Source: Streptomyces lavendulae subsp. lavendulae
GTDB lineage: Bacteria > Actinomycetota > Actinomycetes > Streptomycetales > Streptomycetaceae
Direction: 5' to 3'
Assembly (NCBI RefSeq): GCF_002803845.1
Contig: NZ_CP024985.1
Coordinates: forward strand, 7,513,501 to 7,577,500
Length of the DNA: 64,000 nucleotides
Made by a program: the position numbers and the translations under genes. Positions 41,964 through 50,706 of the stretch are shown piece after piece; position 1 is the stretch's first letter; every line of letters starts with the position of its first letter. A model generated the notes under the pieces. That model did not search any database and had not been told where the DNA came from. It saw only the letters and a program-made list of their open reading frames with translations.

Positions 41964-43289
41964 GTGTCCACCGACGCCCGCCCGGGCCGCCTGCCGGGCC
42001 CCGTCCCGGCGGACCGCCGGGTTCCCGAACTCGACCCCGCCCTCGTCGCCGAGTGGCGGGCCGGGGGAGGGCAACCGGTCGACCTCTTCACCCTGGCGCG
42101 CGAACGGCTGGGTGGAATCGCGGCGTTGGACCTCGGTTCCGGGTCGGGCCCGACGGTCCTCGTCACCGCGCCCGAAGCCGTGCGGCACGTGCTCGCGCTC
42201 CATCCGGACCGGTACGTCAAGCGCTCGCACCGAGCCCGGCTGCTGATCGGCGACGGGGTCCTGGCCGCCACCGGCGACGCCTGGCAGCGGCAACGGCGGC
42301 TGCTGCAGTCGCAGTTCACCGGCCCGGGGATGCGCCGCTACGAACGGCGGATCACCGGTGCCGCCCGGACCGCCGCGGAGCGCTGGGCCGGGTACGCCCG
42401 TACCGGCCGGGTCTTCGACGTCGGCGACGAGATGCGCCGCTTCGCCCTGGACACCATCTGGCGGTCCCTGACCGGACATCCCCTCGACCCCGCGACCGAG
42501 CGCGAACTGGGCGCCGTGGCGCACGTGGTGGCCGAGCTGCCCGGCCTGCCCGCCGACGGCGGCGCCGCCCGGGGGGCCGTCGCCGCCGAACTGGCCCGGA
42601 TCGACGCCGTGGCGAGCCGCGCCATCGAGGCGGCCCGGGACGGCGCGGCCGGACCCGACGGCCCGGGCCTGCTGCACGTGCTGCTCGACGCGGCGGGCAC
42701 GCGCCCCGAGTACACCGACCGGCTGATCCGTGACGAGCTGGTCACCCTCCTGGTCGCCGGTCACGAGACCACCGCCTCCACCCTGACCTGGCTGTACCTC
42801 CTGCTGGACCGGAACCCGGGGGCACGGGAGCGGGCCCTGGCCACGGGCCCCGAGGGCTCGGACGGCCGGCGGCAGGCGGTGCAGGCCCTGGTGCACGAGA
42901 CCCTGCGCTTCTACCCGTCCGCCTGGATCCTGCCGCGCTCCGCGGCGCGCGAGGACGTGCTCTGCGGGTACCGGATCGCGGCCGGCACCGACGTCGTGGT
43001 CTGCCCCTACCTCACGCACCGCGATCCCGGACTGTGGGAGGATCCCGGGCGCTTCGACCCGGAGCGCTTCACCGTCCCCGGCCGACGCCCCGCCGAACCG
43101 GGGAGCTACCTGCCGTTCGGCATGGGGCCGCGGGCCTGCCTGGGCCTCCGGTTCGCCCTGCGGGAGTCGACGGTCCTCCTGGAACACCTGCTGCCCGACC
43201 ACACCCCGCGCTTCCGGTCCGTGCCGGAGGGGGCCGCGTACAGCATCACGGTCCGCCCCGACGGCCCCACGCCCGCGACGCTGGGCTGA
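41964..43289 (+). CDS. Cytochrome P450 (eukaryote-like sequence type)
   Basis: 441 residues. The I-helix has LLVAGHETTASTLTW (about 250), K-helix HETLRFYP (ExxR), HRDPGLWEDPGRFDPERF (PERF motif) and the heme loop FGMGPRACLGLRFALRE with axial Cys near residue 391. The motifs are closer to CYP4/CYP102-type long-chain or isoprenoid oxidases than to the first P450 in this window. GTG 41964 follows AGGAGCC. No redox partner nearby. The 272-bp divergent spacer before it (41692-41963) shows no other gene. Confidence 0.92.
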   Translation: MSTDARPGRLPGPVPADRRVPELDPALVAEWRAGGGQPVDLFTLARERLGGIAALDLGSGSGPTVLVTAPEAVRHVLALHPDRYVKRSHRARLLIGDGVLAATGDAWQRQRRLLQSQFTGPGMRRYERRITGAARTAAERWAGYARTGRVFDVGDEMRRFALDTIWRSLTGHPLDPATERELGAVAHVVAELPGLPADGGAARGAVAAELARIDAVASRAIEAARDGAAGPDGPGLLHVLLDAAGTRPEYTDRLIRDELVTLLVAGHETTASTLTWLYLLLDRNPGARERALATGPEGSDGRRQAVQALVHETLRFYPSAWILPRSAAREDVLCGYRIAAGTDVVVCPYLTHRDPGLWEDPGRFDPERFTVPGRRPAEPGSYLPFGMGPRACLGLRFALRESTVLLEHLLPDHTPRFRSVPEGAAYSITVRPDGPTPATLG

Positions 43290-43328
43290 TCCCGGGGGTG
43301 GCGGCCGGGTGCCGCGTACGGTTCCGGT

Positions 43329-43366
43329 CCGGGCCCGCCCGCCGGAGGGGGAAGGGGCGGGCCCGG
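43329..43366. terminator. Bidirectional 12-bp stem terminator
   Basis: Arms CCGGGCCCGCCC (43329-43340) and GGGCGGGCCCGG (43355-43366) between convergent genes. Confidence 0.7.
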
Positions 43367-43373
43367 CCGCCGG

Positions 43374-43886
43374 TCAGTGGAAGAGCATGGACGCGCCCCC
43401 GGCCGCCGTGGTGACGGAGCCCGGACACAGGAAGCTGCCCGAGGTCTTGGTGGCGGTGAAGGCCCTGTTGACGTACTTCCTGGTCGTCCCGTCGCGGTCC
43501 CACACGATGTTGGTGGCCTTGTAGCGGCAGGAGACGAAGCTCTGCTGCCCGGTGATGTCGATCAGGTCGGTCCGGGCGGTCGCGGCGGTGTCGTCGAAGG
43601 TGAAGGCCGGGTTGTTGTTGAGGGAGGCGGTGATGCTCCCGTCGCAGGTGAGGTTGCCGCCGGGCTTGTTGATGCTGCTGCGGTCCACGGTGAGGGCGGT
43701 GGGGGGATTGGCGCTGGTCCGGGCATTGGTCCAGCCGCAGGTGTTGCCCGCGACGACGATGACGCCGTCGACCTTCTGGTCGGCGGTGGGTGACGCGGTG
43801 GCGGTCGTGACGCCGGCGGCACAGGCCGCGAGTGCCAGTGCGGCGACGGCGAGCTTCGTCCGGTGCGGCTGCGTGAGGTGCAGCAT
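43374..43886 (-). CDS. Secreted small protein with four Cys, unknown function
   Basis: 170 residues. The signal peptide (KLAVAALALAACAAGVTTATASP) precedes a mature domain of about 140 residues with four Cys (NTCGW, LTCDG, VSCRY, FLCPG), so two disulfides are possible. Beta-rich, Thr/Asn-rich text; no transmembrane anchor. ATG 43886 follows AAGGAGGAG; a longer reading frame upstream is not coding-like. Function not recognised. Confidence 0.75.
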   Translation of the reverse strand: MLHLTQPHRTKLAVAALALAACAAGVTTATASPTADQKVDGVIVVAGNTCGWTNARTSANPPTALTVDRSSINKPGGNLTCDGSITASLNNNPAFTFDDTAATARTDLIDITGQQSFVSCRYKATNIVWDRDGTTRKYVNRAFTATKTSGSFLCPGSVTTAAGGASMLFH

Positions 43887-44097
43887 GTCGCTCCTCCTTG
43901 ACACGTCCTTGTGGGGGTGTGGTGCGAGGCCGGTGCGGAGTGCGTCACGGAATGTCCCACAGGGGTCTTGAGATGTCATGTGCACATCAGTGATTGGCTG
44001 GATTGCGTTCCGGCGCGGGCCGCGGCGGGTGTGCGCCGGGAGCACGGTGGGTGTGCGGTGTGCAGTGTGCGGTGGGCGTGCCGGGGAGTCGGCGTAC

Positions 44098-44127
44098 TCC
44101 GGTGTACTACCGGGGGAGTACACCGGA
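44098..44127. promoter_or_regulatory. Palindrome with core GTACT-N8-AGTAC upstream of the sensor kinase
   Basis: Arms TCCGGTGTACT (44098-44108) and AGTACACCGGA (44117-44127), loop ACCGGGGG. Same core and spacing as the site at 46077. The gap 43887-44181 otherwise holds only the promoters of the flanking genes. Confidence 0.6.
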
Positions 44128-44168
44128 AACGCTACGCCGGGGTGACGCCGGTGACGCGGTCCCACCTC

Positions 44169-44174
44169 TAGCGT
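44169..44174 (+). promoter_or_regulatory. TAGCGT -10-like box, 7 nt before the kinase start
   Basis: TAGCGT-GATGGTC-ATG, no Shine-Dalgarno: leaderless arrangement. Confidence 0.45.
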
Positions 44175-44181
44175 GATGGTC

Positions 44182-45387
44182 ATGGAACAGCAGCGCGAAC
44201 GCCACGGTCCGCCGTGGCGACGATGGGCGGAAGGAGCCGGGCGGGGCCCGGGCCTGCGCTCCGTGCTGCTCGTCGCCGTCCTGGCGCAGGCCGGCTCCGC
44301 ATGGGCCGCGCAGGCGCAAAGCGGCCGGATGCCGCTCGACGTGTGGGCCCGGATCCTGCTCCTGCTCGGACCCGCCCTGCTGGTCGTGCGCCACCGGTAC
44401 CCGGTGGCCGTGGTCTACGGGGTGAGTGCCGTCACCCTGGTCTACCTCGGAGCCGGGTATCCCTACGGCCCCGTCTTCATCAGCCTGGCCGTGGCCTGCT
44501 TCGCCGCCGTCATCTCCGGACACCGCGGGGCCGCCTGGGGGGCCGTGGCACTGTTGTGGACCGGCCGGCTGCTCATCGGACACTGGCTCTACCGGTGGCT
44601 GCCTCCCCCCGGGGACGGCCCGGCCCCCTGGACGCAGGAGCTGGGCGTCACCGCCTGGGTCCTGGCCATGCTCGCCGTCTTCGAACTGGTCCGCGTCCGC
44701 CGTGAACAGTGGTCCCGCGAGCGCTCCGAGCGGGCCGCGGCCGCCCGCCGCCGGGCCGACGAGGAGCGGCTGCGCATCGCCCGCGAACTCCACGACGTCC
44801 TCGCCCACAGCATCTCCGTGATCAACGTCCAGGCGGGGGTCGGCCTCGCCCTTCTCGACACCGACCCCGAGCAGGCGCGTACGGCGCTCACCACCATCAA
44901 GGCGGCCAGCAAGGAGGCGCTCGGCGAGGTCCGCCAGGTCCTCGACACCCTCCGGGCCCCCGGCGCCGCGCCGCGCGCGCCCGCACCGGGCCTCGACCGC
45001 CTCCCCGAACTCCTCGAACAGGCCGAGGCGGCCGGACTGACCGTCACCGCCGCCACGGAGGGACGGCCCCGGACCCTGCCGCCCGGCGCGGACCTCGCCG
45101 CCTTCCGCATCCTCCAGGAGGCCCTGACCAACGTGGTGCGGCACTCCGGCTCGCGCACCGCCCGCATCCGCCTCGCCTGGCGGCCGGACGGCCTCGAACT
45201 GCGGGTGGACGACGACGGCCCGGCCACCGGCGACCCCGCCGGCGGCAGCGGCAACGGCCTCGCCGGAATGCGCGAGCGGGCCGCAGCCCTGGGCGGCACC
45301 ATCGAGGCCGGTCCCCGCCCGGACGGTGGCTTCCGGGTGATCGCGAGACTTCCGCCGACGGCCGCCCCCCTCCAGGAGGAACCGTGA
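44182..45387 (+). CDS. NarL/DesK-type sensor histidine kinase
   Basis: 401 residues. Five or so membrane spans fill residues 20-165. A HisKA_3 dimerisation motif RIARELHDVLAHSISVINVQA follows, with the phosphorylated His near residue 204, then a HATPase domain with GNGLAGMRERAAALGGTIE (G-box). There is no large sensor domain, so it senses within the membrane, like DesK or LiaS-type kinases. Start: ATG 44182 (a GTG at 44173 is in frame). Its stop overlaps the regulator start (GTGA). Confidence 0.92.
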   Translation: MEQQRERHGPPWRRWAEGAGRGPGLRSVLLVAVLAQAGSAWAAQAQSGRMPLDVWARILLLLGPALLVVRHRYPVAVVYGVSAVTLVYLGAGYPYGPVFISLAVACFAAVISGHRGAAWGAVALLWTGRLLIGHWLYRWLPPPGDGPAPWTQELGVTAWVLAMLAVFELVRVRREQWSRERSERAAAARRRADEERLRIARELHDVLAHSISVINVQAGVGLALLDTDPEQARTALTTIKAASKEALGEVRQVLDTLRAPGAAPRAPAPGLDRLPELLEQAEAAGLTVTAATEGRPRTLPPGADLAAFRILQEALTNVVRHSGSRTARIRLAWRPDGLELRVDDDGPATGDPAGGSGNGLAGMRERAAALGGTIEAGPRPDGGFRVIARLPPTAAPLQEEP

Positions 45388-46049
45388 TCAGCGTCCTGCT
45401 CGCCGACGACCAGCTGCTCGTCCGGGCGGGGTTCCGGGCCCTGCTCGACGCACAGGACGACATCGAGGTCGTCGGCGAGGCGGCGGACGGCGAGGAAGCG
45501 GTGCGGCTGGTCCGGACCCTGCGCCCCGACGTGGTCCTCATGGACATCCGGATGCCCGGCCTCGACGGACTCGCCGCGACCCGGTCGATCACCGGGGACG
45601 GGACGCTGTCCGCCGTGCGGGTGGTCATGCTGACCACCTTCGAACTCGACGAGTACGTCTTCGAAGCCATCCGCTCCGGCGCCTCCGGCTTCCTCGTCAA
45701 GGACGCCGAACCGGAGGAACTGCTGCGCGCGGTCAGGGCGGTGGTGGACGGCGACGCCCTGCTGTCCCCCGGCGTCACGCGCCGGCTGATCGCGGAATTC
45801 GCCGCCCGCTCCAGACGGCCCGCCGCCGCGGGGGGCCTGGAGCGGCTCACCGGGCGGGAGCGCGAGGTGATGGCCCTGGTCGGCATGGGGCTGTCCAACG
45901 AGGAGATCGCCCGCCGGCTCGTCGTCAGCCCGCTCACCGCGAAGACGCATGTCAGCCGGACCATGGTCAAGCTCGGAGCCCGGGACCGGGCCCAACTCGT
46001 CGTCCTGGCCTACGAGTCCGGGCTGGTCCGGCCCGGCTGGCTCGGCTGA
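45384..46049 (+). CDS. NarL/FixJ-type response regulator
   Basis: 221 residues. The receiver has ADDQLLVRAG (acidic pair), phospho-acceptor D54 in VLMDIRMPG, Thr in MLTTFE and Lys in GFLVKDA. The LuxR-type HTH (about 150-215) has RLTGREREVMALVGMGLSNEEIARRLVVSPLTAKTHVSRTMVKLGARDRAQLVVLAY. Partner of the kinase just upstream. Probable targets are the two GTACT-N8-AGTAC palindromes that flank the pair. Confidence 0.94.
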   Translation: MISVLLADDQLLVRAGFRALLDAQDDIEVVGEAADGEEAVRLVRTLRPDVVLMDIRMPGLDGLAATRSITGDGTLSAVRVVMLTTFELDEYVFEAIRSGASGFLVKDAEPEELLRAVRAVVDGDALLSPGVTRRLIAEFAARSRRPAAAGGLERLTGREREVMALVGMGLSNEEIARRLVVSPLTAKTHVSRTMVKLGARDRAQLVVLAYESGLVRPGWLG

Positions 46050-46076
46050 CGCCCACCACCCCGCCGGGACCGGCCT

Positions 46077-46110
46077 CACCGGGGGTACTCCCGCGGAAGT
46101 ACCCCCGGTG
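46077..46110. promoter_or_regulatory. Second GTACT-N8-AGTAC palindrome, upstream of the SHOCT gene
   Basis: Arms CACCGGGGGTACT (46077-46089) and AGTACCCCCGGTG (46098-46110), loop CCCGCGGA. It could also work as the terminator of the regulator gene. Confidence 0.6.
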
Positions 46111-46198
46111 CCGCCGCCCGTACGACGACCCGGACCCCCGCCGGGAGGGAGGCTCGGAAGCGAGACGAGAACCACCGCTTCCGAGGAGCCGAACCGAG

Positions 46199-46498
46199 AT
46201 GGACACCACCACCCTGACCACCCTCGCCCACGACGGACCCGCCCCCTGGCTGCTGCTCTTCCCCCTGGTGTGGGCGGCGGTCGTGGTCACCGTCGTCACC
46301 GTGCTGCGCCGCACCGTGTGGCGCGGCGGCCGACGCGGACCCTGGCAGAACCGGGGCGCCGCGTACGGCGAGCACTCCCCGATCGCGATCCTGGGACGGC
46401 GCTTCGCCTCCGGGGAGATCGACGAGGAGGAGTACTGGCGCCGGCTGTCCGTCCTCGACGAGCAGTTCGGCCGCTCCCTCCGGGACGGCGCCGCATGA
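46199..46498 (+). CDS. Small SHOCT-domain membrane protein
   Basis: 99 residues. One membrane span (WLLLFPLVWAAVVVTVVTVL, about 18-37), a basic linker and a C-terminal SHOCT motif (AILGRRFASGEIDEEEYWRRLSVLDE). SHOCT motifs mediate oligomerisation or protein contacts. ATG 46199 follows GAGGAG. Located 89 bp after the palindrome at 46077, so it may be the target of the two-component system, perhaps as an envelope-stress effector (inference). Confidence 0.85.
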   Translation: MDTTTLTTLAHDGPAPWLLLFPLVWAAVVVTVVTVLRRTVWRGGRRGPWQNRGAAYGEHSPIAILGRRFASGEIDEEEYWRRLSVLDEQFGRSLRDGAA

Positions 46499-46579
46499 GC
46501 ACACCGCCAGGGCGAGTGCCCGGCCCGCCGCCCGGCCCGGCGGCGGTCCCGGCGGCGGGCCGCGTGGCAGGCTGGAGGC

Positions 46580-47338
46580 ATGTGCGGCCGATACGTCTCC
46601 ACCCGCAGCCCCGAGGACCTGACCGGCCTGTTCGGCGCCCTCGCGCCGAGTCCCGACGCGGTGGTCCCGCCCAGCTGGAACGTCGCCCCGACCGATCCCG
46701 TGTGGGCGGTGCTGGAGCGCGCCGACCGGGAGACCGGGCTCCTGGAACGCCGGCTGCGGCCGCTGCGCTGGGGGCTGGTGCCGCCCTGGTCCAAGGACCC
46801 GGGCGGGGCGGCCCGGATGATCAACGCCCGGGTGGAGACCGTCGCGGAGAAGCCGGCGTACCGCCGCGCCTACGCCAAACGCCGCTGCCTGCTGCCCGCC
46901 GACGGCTTCTACGAGTGGCAGGCCGTCCCGGCGACCGCCACCGCCAAGGCGTACAAGCAGCCCTGGTTCATCAGCCCGCAGGACGGCGCCGTGATGGCCA
47001 TGGCCGGCCTGTACGAGTTCTGGCGCGACCCCGCCGTCCCGGACGAGGACGACCCGGCTGCCTGGTGGGCGACCTGCACCGTCATCACCACCGAGGCCAC
47101 CGACGCCGCCGGCCGGGTCCACCCCCGGATGCCGCTGGCCCTGGCCCCCGCCGACTACGACGCCTGGCTGGACCCCTCGCACCAGGACCCGCACGCCCTG
47201 CGCACCCTCCTCGCCACCCCCGCCGGGGGCCGCCTGGAGGTCCGCGCGGTCGGCACGGCGGTCAACAGCGTCCGCAACAACGGCCCCGAGCTCCTGGACG
47301 CCCCGGTCCCGGACGGCGGCGTTGTCAGTGGCCCGTGA
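46580..47338 (+). CDS. SOS response-associated peptidase (SRAP/HMCES/YedK family)
   Basis: 252 residues. Cys2 of MCGRYVS becomes the N-terminal nucleophile after Met removal. Other SRAP hallmarks: PSWNVAPTDP, LRWGLVPPW, MINARVETV, KRRCLLPADGFYEW, AGLYEFW, CTVITTEAT, HPRMPLAL. Family role: forms a covalent thiazolidine crosslink with abasic sites in single-stranded DNA to protect them. GGAGGC lies unusually close to the ATG. Monocistronic. Confidence 0.93.
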   Translation: MCGRYVSTRSPEDLTGLFGALAPSPDAVVPPSWNVAPTDPVWAVLERADRETGLLERRLRPLRWGLVPPWSKDPGGAARMINARVETVAEKPAYRRAYAKRRCLLPADGFYEWQAVPATATAKAYKQPWFISPQDGAVMAMAGLYEFWRDPAVPDEDDPAAWWATCTVITTEATDAAGRVHPRMPLALAPADYDAWLDPSHQDPHALRTLLATPAGGRLEVRAVGTAVNSVRNNGPELLDAPVPDGGVVSGP

Positions 47339-47395
47339 GACGCTCGCCCCGACCACTACCATCCGCACCTTCACGAAAGCATGCGAGGCGAAGCC

Positions 47396-47821
47396 ATGAC
47401 CACGGGGAAGAAGAACGCCGCCTACGAGATCCGGCCGGGCGTTCCGGACGTCGCGACGTACCGGATGCTGCGCGGCGCGACCGGGCTCGGCGCCAAGAGC
47501 GTCGAGGGCTCGGCGATAGGGCTGCCGAACTCCTGGTACTGCGTCACCGTCACCCACCACGCGGACACCGTCGGCATGGGCCGGATCATCGGCGACGGCG
47601 GGTGCTTCCTCCAGATCGTCGACATCTGCGTGCTCCCGGAGCACCAGGGGCAGGGCCTCGGCAAACTGATCATGGCCGAGCTGACCGCCGAGCTGGAGCG
47701 GCGCGCGCCGAAGGGCACGTACGTGTCCCTCATGGCCGACGGCGACGCCCGGCACCTCTACGCGAAGTTCGGATTCGTGGACCCGGCGCCGGCGTCGGTG
47801 GGCATGGCCCGACTGCTCTGA
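47396..47821 (+). CDS. GNAT-family N-acetyltransferase
   Basis: 141 residues. The acetyl-CoA loop is in VDICVLPEHQGQGLGKLIMAEL (Q-G-Q-G-L-G), with ARHLYAKFGFVDPAP as the C-terminal signature. The ATG at 47396 follows GAGGCG; an in-frame ATG 15 nt upstream lacks a ribosome site. Followed 79 bp later by another GNAT gene; the two are not close enough in sequence to be a recent duplicate. Confidence 0.9.
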   Translation: MTTGKKNAAYEIRPGVPDVATYRMLRGATGLGAKSVEGSAIGLPNSWYCVTVTHHADTVGMGRIIGDGGCFLQIVDICVLPEHQGQGLGKLIMAELTAELERRAPKGTYVSLMADGDARHLYAKFGFVDPAPASVGMARLL

Positions 47822-47900
47822 GGCGGCCGGCGGCCCGTACGATCATGGTCGAAGGCCTGCGCAGGGTGCGGGCGCCGTGCACCGAGGAGAGTCACCCGCA

Positions 47901-48311
47901 ATGTGGTCCTGTGAACGCGTCGTCGGATCCGCCCTGGACGTCGAGGAGGTCCTCGGTCTCTACCGCGCGTCGACGCTCGCCGAGCGCCGCCCGGTCGACG
48001 ACGTGGAGCGGTTCACCCGGATGCTGGCCGGAGCCAACCTGGTGGTCACGGCCCGCACCGGCGAGGGACGCCTCATCGGCATCGCCCGGTCGGTCACCGA
48101 CGGCGCGTACGCGACCTACCTCAGCGACCTCGCCGTGGACGCGGCCTACCAGTCGAAGGGCGTCGGGCGCGAGCTGATCCGGGTCACCGGCGAGGCCGCC
48201 CCGCAGGCCACGATCATCCTGCTCGCCGCCCCGGCGGCCGTCGACTACTACCCCCGGGTCGGGTTCACCGCGCACCACTCCGCCTGGACCCTCGACGGCC
48301 CCGAGGAGTGA
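47901..48311 (+). CDS. GNAT-family N-acetyltransferase (second of tandem pair)
   Basis: 136 residues. LSDLAVDAAYQSKGVGRELIRVTGE supplies the acetyl-CoA site (Q-S-K-G-V-G), and DYYPRVGFTAHHSAW the terminal motif. ATG 47901 follows GAGGAG at about 47884. Converges on the sulfite-oxidase-like gene. Acceptor unknown. Confidence 0.9.
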   Translation: MWSCERVVGSALDVEEVLGLYRASTLAERRPVDDVERFTRMLAGANLVVTARTGEGRLIGIARSVTDGAYATYLSDLAVDAAYQSKGVGRELIRVTGEAAPQATIILLAAPAAVDYYPRVGFTAHHSAWTLDGPEE

Positions 48312-48334
48312 GCCGGCGCGGGCCGCGGCGCCGC

Positions 48335-49456
48335 TCACCGGCGGCACAGGACGGGCACCCGCTGGACGGCGTTGTTGCCGAAGCCCCCGCGGTTCCAGGC
48401 CTGGCCGAGCGGCTGGGTACGGCCCGTGGCGTCCGTCGCCCGCGCCATCAGGACGTAGCGGCCGGGCGCGGCCCGCCACACGCCGTGCCACGCCTGCCAC
48501 GCCCGGGAGGACCGGCCGTCCCGCGCCCCCGGCTCCACGGCGGCGTCCGTCCACGTCCGGCCCCCGTCGCAGCTCAGCTCGACCCGGGTGACCGGCCCGT
48601 GCCCGGACCAGGCGCGCCCCTCCAGCGGTACGGGGCCGGCGCGCACGACGCGTAGGCGGGACATGAAGTCGGGGAACCCCGGCGGAACCATCAGGGCGCG
48701 CGGCGCGATCAGCGTCACCGGCTCCCCGGGGTCCTCGGGGTCGCGCCGGTAGCGGTAGGCCAATGCCTGCTGGAAGCCCTCGAAGGGCACGTCGGACAGC
48801 GTGATGTCCCGCAGCCACTTCACGTGCGCCATCCCGTACCAGCCCGGCACCACCAGCCGCAGCGGAAACCCGTGCTGCGGCGGCAGCGGCCCGCCGTTCA
48901 TCGCGTAGGCGAGCAGCACCTCCGGCTCCGTGCCGGCCGCGACGGCCACCGGCAGGCTGCGCGCGTAGTCCTGCTCGACCCCGCGCTCCACGCCGTGGTC
49001 GGCCCCCGTGAACACCGCCTCGACGGCCTCCGCCCGTACCCCGGCCTCGGCGAGTACCGTCCGCAGCGGCACCCCCGTCCAGTCGGCCGTGCCCACTCCC
49101 TCCACCAGCCAGGGCTGGCTGACCGGCCGCGGCAACAGCCGGGCCCGCCCGTTGCCCGCGCACTCCATCGTCACCCGCCGCGTGACCGCGGGCAGCGCGC
49201 GCAGGGCCGCCAGGTCCAGCGACAGCGGCCGGTCGACCCGGCCGCCGACCGTCAGCCGCCAGGTGCCGGGGTCCGCGGCCGGGATGTCGTAGTGCACCAG
49301 TACGTAGTGCAGCCCGGCCGGCGTGACCCCGTAGCGCAGGGCCTCCAGGGGCAGCCCGTGGTTGCGGGCGGCGAGCGCCAGTTCCTCCGCCCCGATGTCC
49401 TCGTCCTCGGCCGCCAGCCGCCCCGGGGCGCTGATCCCGCTCAGGGCCGTGTCCAT
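48335..49456 (-). CDS. Sulfite oxidase-like molybdopterin enzyme
   Basis: 373 residues. The molybdopterin domain (about 40-255) contains VTMECAGNGR, whose Cys (about 98) is the expected Mo ligand, plus TADWTGVPLRTVLAEAGV, YAMNGGPLPPQHGFPLRLVVPGWYGMAHVKWL. A Mo-co dimerisation domain (about 260-370) contains RVELSCDGGRTWTDA and ATDATGRTQP. There is no signal peptide or heme domain, so a cytoplasmic sulfite dehydrogenase-like role is probable. ATG 49456. Confidence 0.9.
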   Translation of the reverse strand: MDTALSGISAPGRLAAEDEDIGAEELALAARNHGLPLEALRYGVTPAGLHYVLVHYDIPAADPGTWRLTVGGRVDRPLSLDLAALRALPAVTRRVTMECAGNGRARLLPRPVSQPWLVEGVGTADWTGVPLRTVLAEAGVRAEAVEAVFTGADHGVERGVEQDYARSLPVAVAAGTEPEVLLAYAMNGGPLPPQHGFPLRLVVPGWYGMAHVKWLRDITLSDVPFEGFQQALAYRYRRDPEDPGEPVTLIAPRALMVPPGFPDFMSRLRVVRAGPVPLEGRAWSGHGPVTRVELSCDGGRTWTDAAVEPGARDGRSSRAWQAWHGVWRAAPGRYVLMARATDATGRTQPLGQAWNRGGFGNNAVQRVPVLCRR

Positions 49457-49748
49457 ACCCCCATGGTCGCGCCCACCACCGGCTCCGGCACCCGGGGACC
49501 AGGGTGACGCCTTGCCGATCGGCCGAGTTGAGGGGTGCGGGGATCACGGGCGGGCGGCGGGCGACCGGGCCGGGACGCCGGGCCGGCACGCGGCCGAGCT
49601 CCGCGCCGACAGCGGGTTCACCGACCTGCGCGCGGTCCGCTTCCGCGAGGACCGGCACTACGGCACCGACCGCCCGGTAGGCCCGTACGGCAGGCACCTC
49701 CGGTACGGGACGCCGTGTCGTAGCCCTGCGGCGCGGCCCCGATGGGCC
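49457..49748. other. Spacer of about 300 bp without a convincing gene
   Basis: The region between the sulfite-oxidase-like gene and the methyltransferase has only short open frames. One plus-strand frame reads like protein (RADSGFTDLRAVRFREDRHYG, 49590-49710), but it has no start or ribosome site and is not recognised. Confidence 0.4.
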
Positions 49749-49754
49749 GATAGT
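49749..49754 (+). promoter_or_regulatory. GATAGT -10-like box, 6 nt before the start at 49761
   Basis: GATAGT-GGGGCT-GTG; no Shine-Dalgarno. Confidence 0.35.
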
Positions 49755-49760
49755 GGGGCT

Positions 49761-50552
49761 GTGAACGAGAGGTCGCGCAAGAGGGGACGGACGGGCGGGA
49801 CCGGGGACCCCGCCTGGTCCGGACGGGCGGGGGCGGAGGCCTTCGCGGCGGTGGAGGCGGCCACGGACTGGCTGCTCGGCTATCCGTTCGTCTTCCGGGC
49901 CCTCGCCCGCAGGATCCGCGGCGGTGACGTCCTCGTGGACTACGGATGCGGTCCCGGCGCGGTCGCCGACCGCGCGGCCCGGATACTGGGGGCCCGGGTG
50001 GTCGGGGTGGACACCTCGCCCGAGATGCTGGCGCTGGCCCGGGCCCAGGAGAGCGCCGTGGCGGAGTTCCACCTGGTCGAGAACGGGCGGGCGACCGGCC
50101 TGGCGGACGGCTGCGCGGACGCGGTGATGTGCAACCACGTGATCGCGTCGCTGCCCGACGAACAGGCCGTCCTCGGCGTCTTCACCGAGATCCGCCGCCT
50201 GCTGCGCCCCGGCGCCCCCTGCGTCCTGCTGGCCACCGACCCCGCCTGCACCGGCCGGGAGTACGCCTCCCTGCGGATCGGTGAGCCGGGCGAGGTGTAC
50301 GGACCGGGCGACGAGCTGACCGTACGGCTGCGGCGCACGGACGGGACCTGGCAGGAGGTGCGCAACCACGCCTGGCCCCCCGGGATCTATCCGGAGCTGC
50401 TGGAGGGCGCCGGGTTCCGGGAGGTCGTCCAGCAGCACCCCACGGTGGAAGAGGCGCAGTCCCTCGCCGATCCGGAACTCCTGCGCGGCCGTGACTGGAC
50501 GGCGGAGCGCGAGCGGCCGCCCCTGGTGGTCACCACGGCGCTGGCGGTCTGA
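49761..50552 (+). CDS. Class I SAM-dependent methyltransferase
   Basis: 263 residues. Motif I VDYGCGPGAVADRAA (about residues 60-74), then VVGVDTSPEMLALARA, and motif II/III GCADAVMCNHVIASLPDEQ and RRLLRPGAPCVLLATDP. The SAM-binding core belongs to the Methyltransf_11/25 group. The C-terminal part (WPPGIYPELLEGAGFREV) resembles small-molecule methyltransferases. Start GTG 49761 is chosen by the -10-like box and by the reading frame beginning to look coding. Substrate unknown. Confidence 0.85.
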   Translation: MNERSRKRGRTGGTGDPAWSGRAGAEAFAAVEAATDWLLGYPFVFRALARRIRGGDVLVDYGCGPGAVADRAARILGARVVGVDTSPEMLALARAQESAVAEFHLVENGRATGLADGCADAVMCNHVIASLPDEQAVLGVFTEIRRLLRPGAPCVLLATDPACTGREYASLRIGEPGEVYGPGDELTVRLRRTDGTWQEVRNHAWPPGIYPELLEGAGFREVVQQHPTVEEAQSLADPELLRGRDWTAERERPPLVVTTALAV

Positions 50553-50706
50553 CCACCGGAAACCCGCCGGTGCCGAACACCCATTTGTCGGTCGATAGTT
50601 CGACTTCTGCGGTGTTCCATCGAAAGTCAGACAATCGGCCGGATCGTGTGGGAGTCTGCTCCGCACGCGAGGCGAGAGCGCGCGCATCCGTCACTGGGGA
50701 GGTCTC

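Noticed and set aside
49535..49723. Small gene between the molybdo-enzyme and the methyltransferase
   Set aside because: No ribosome site, no family and poor codon bias.
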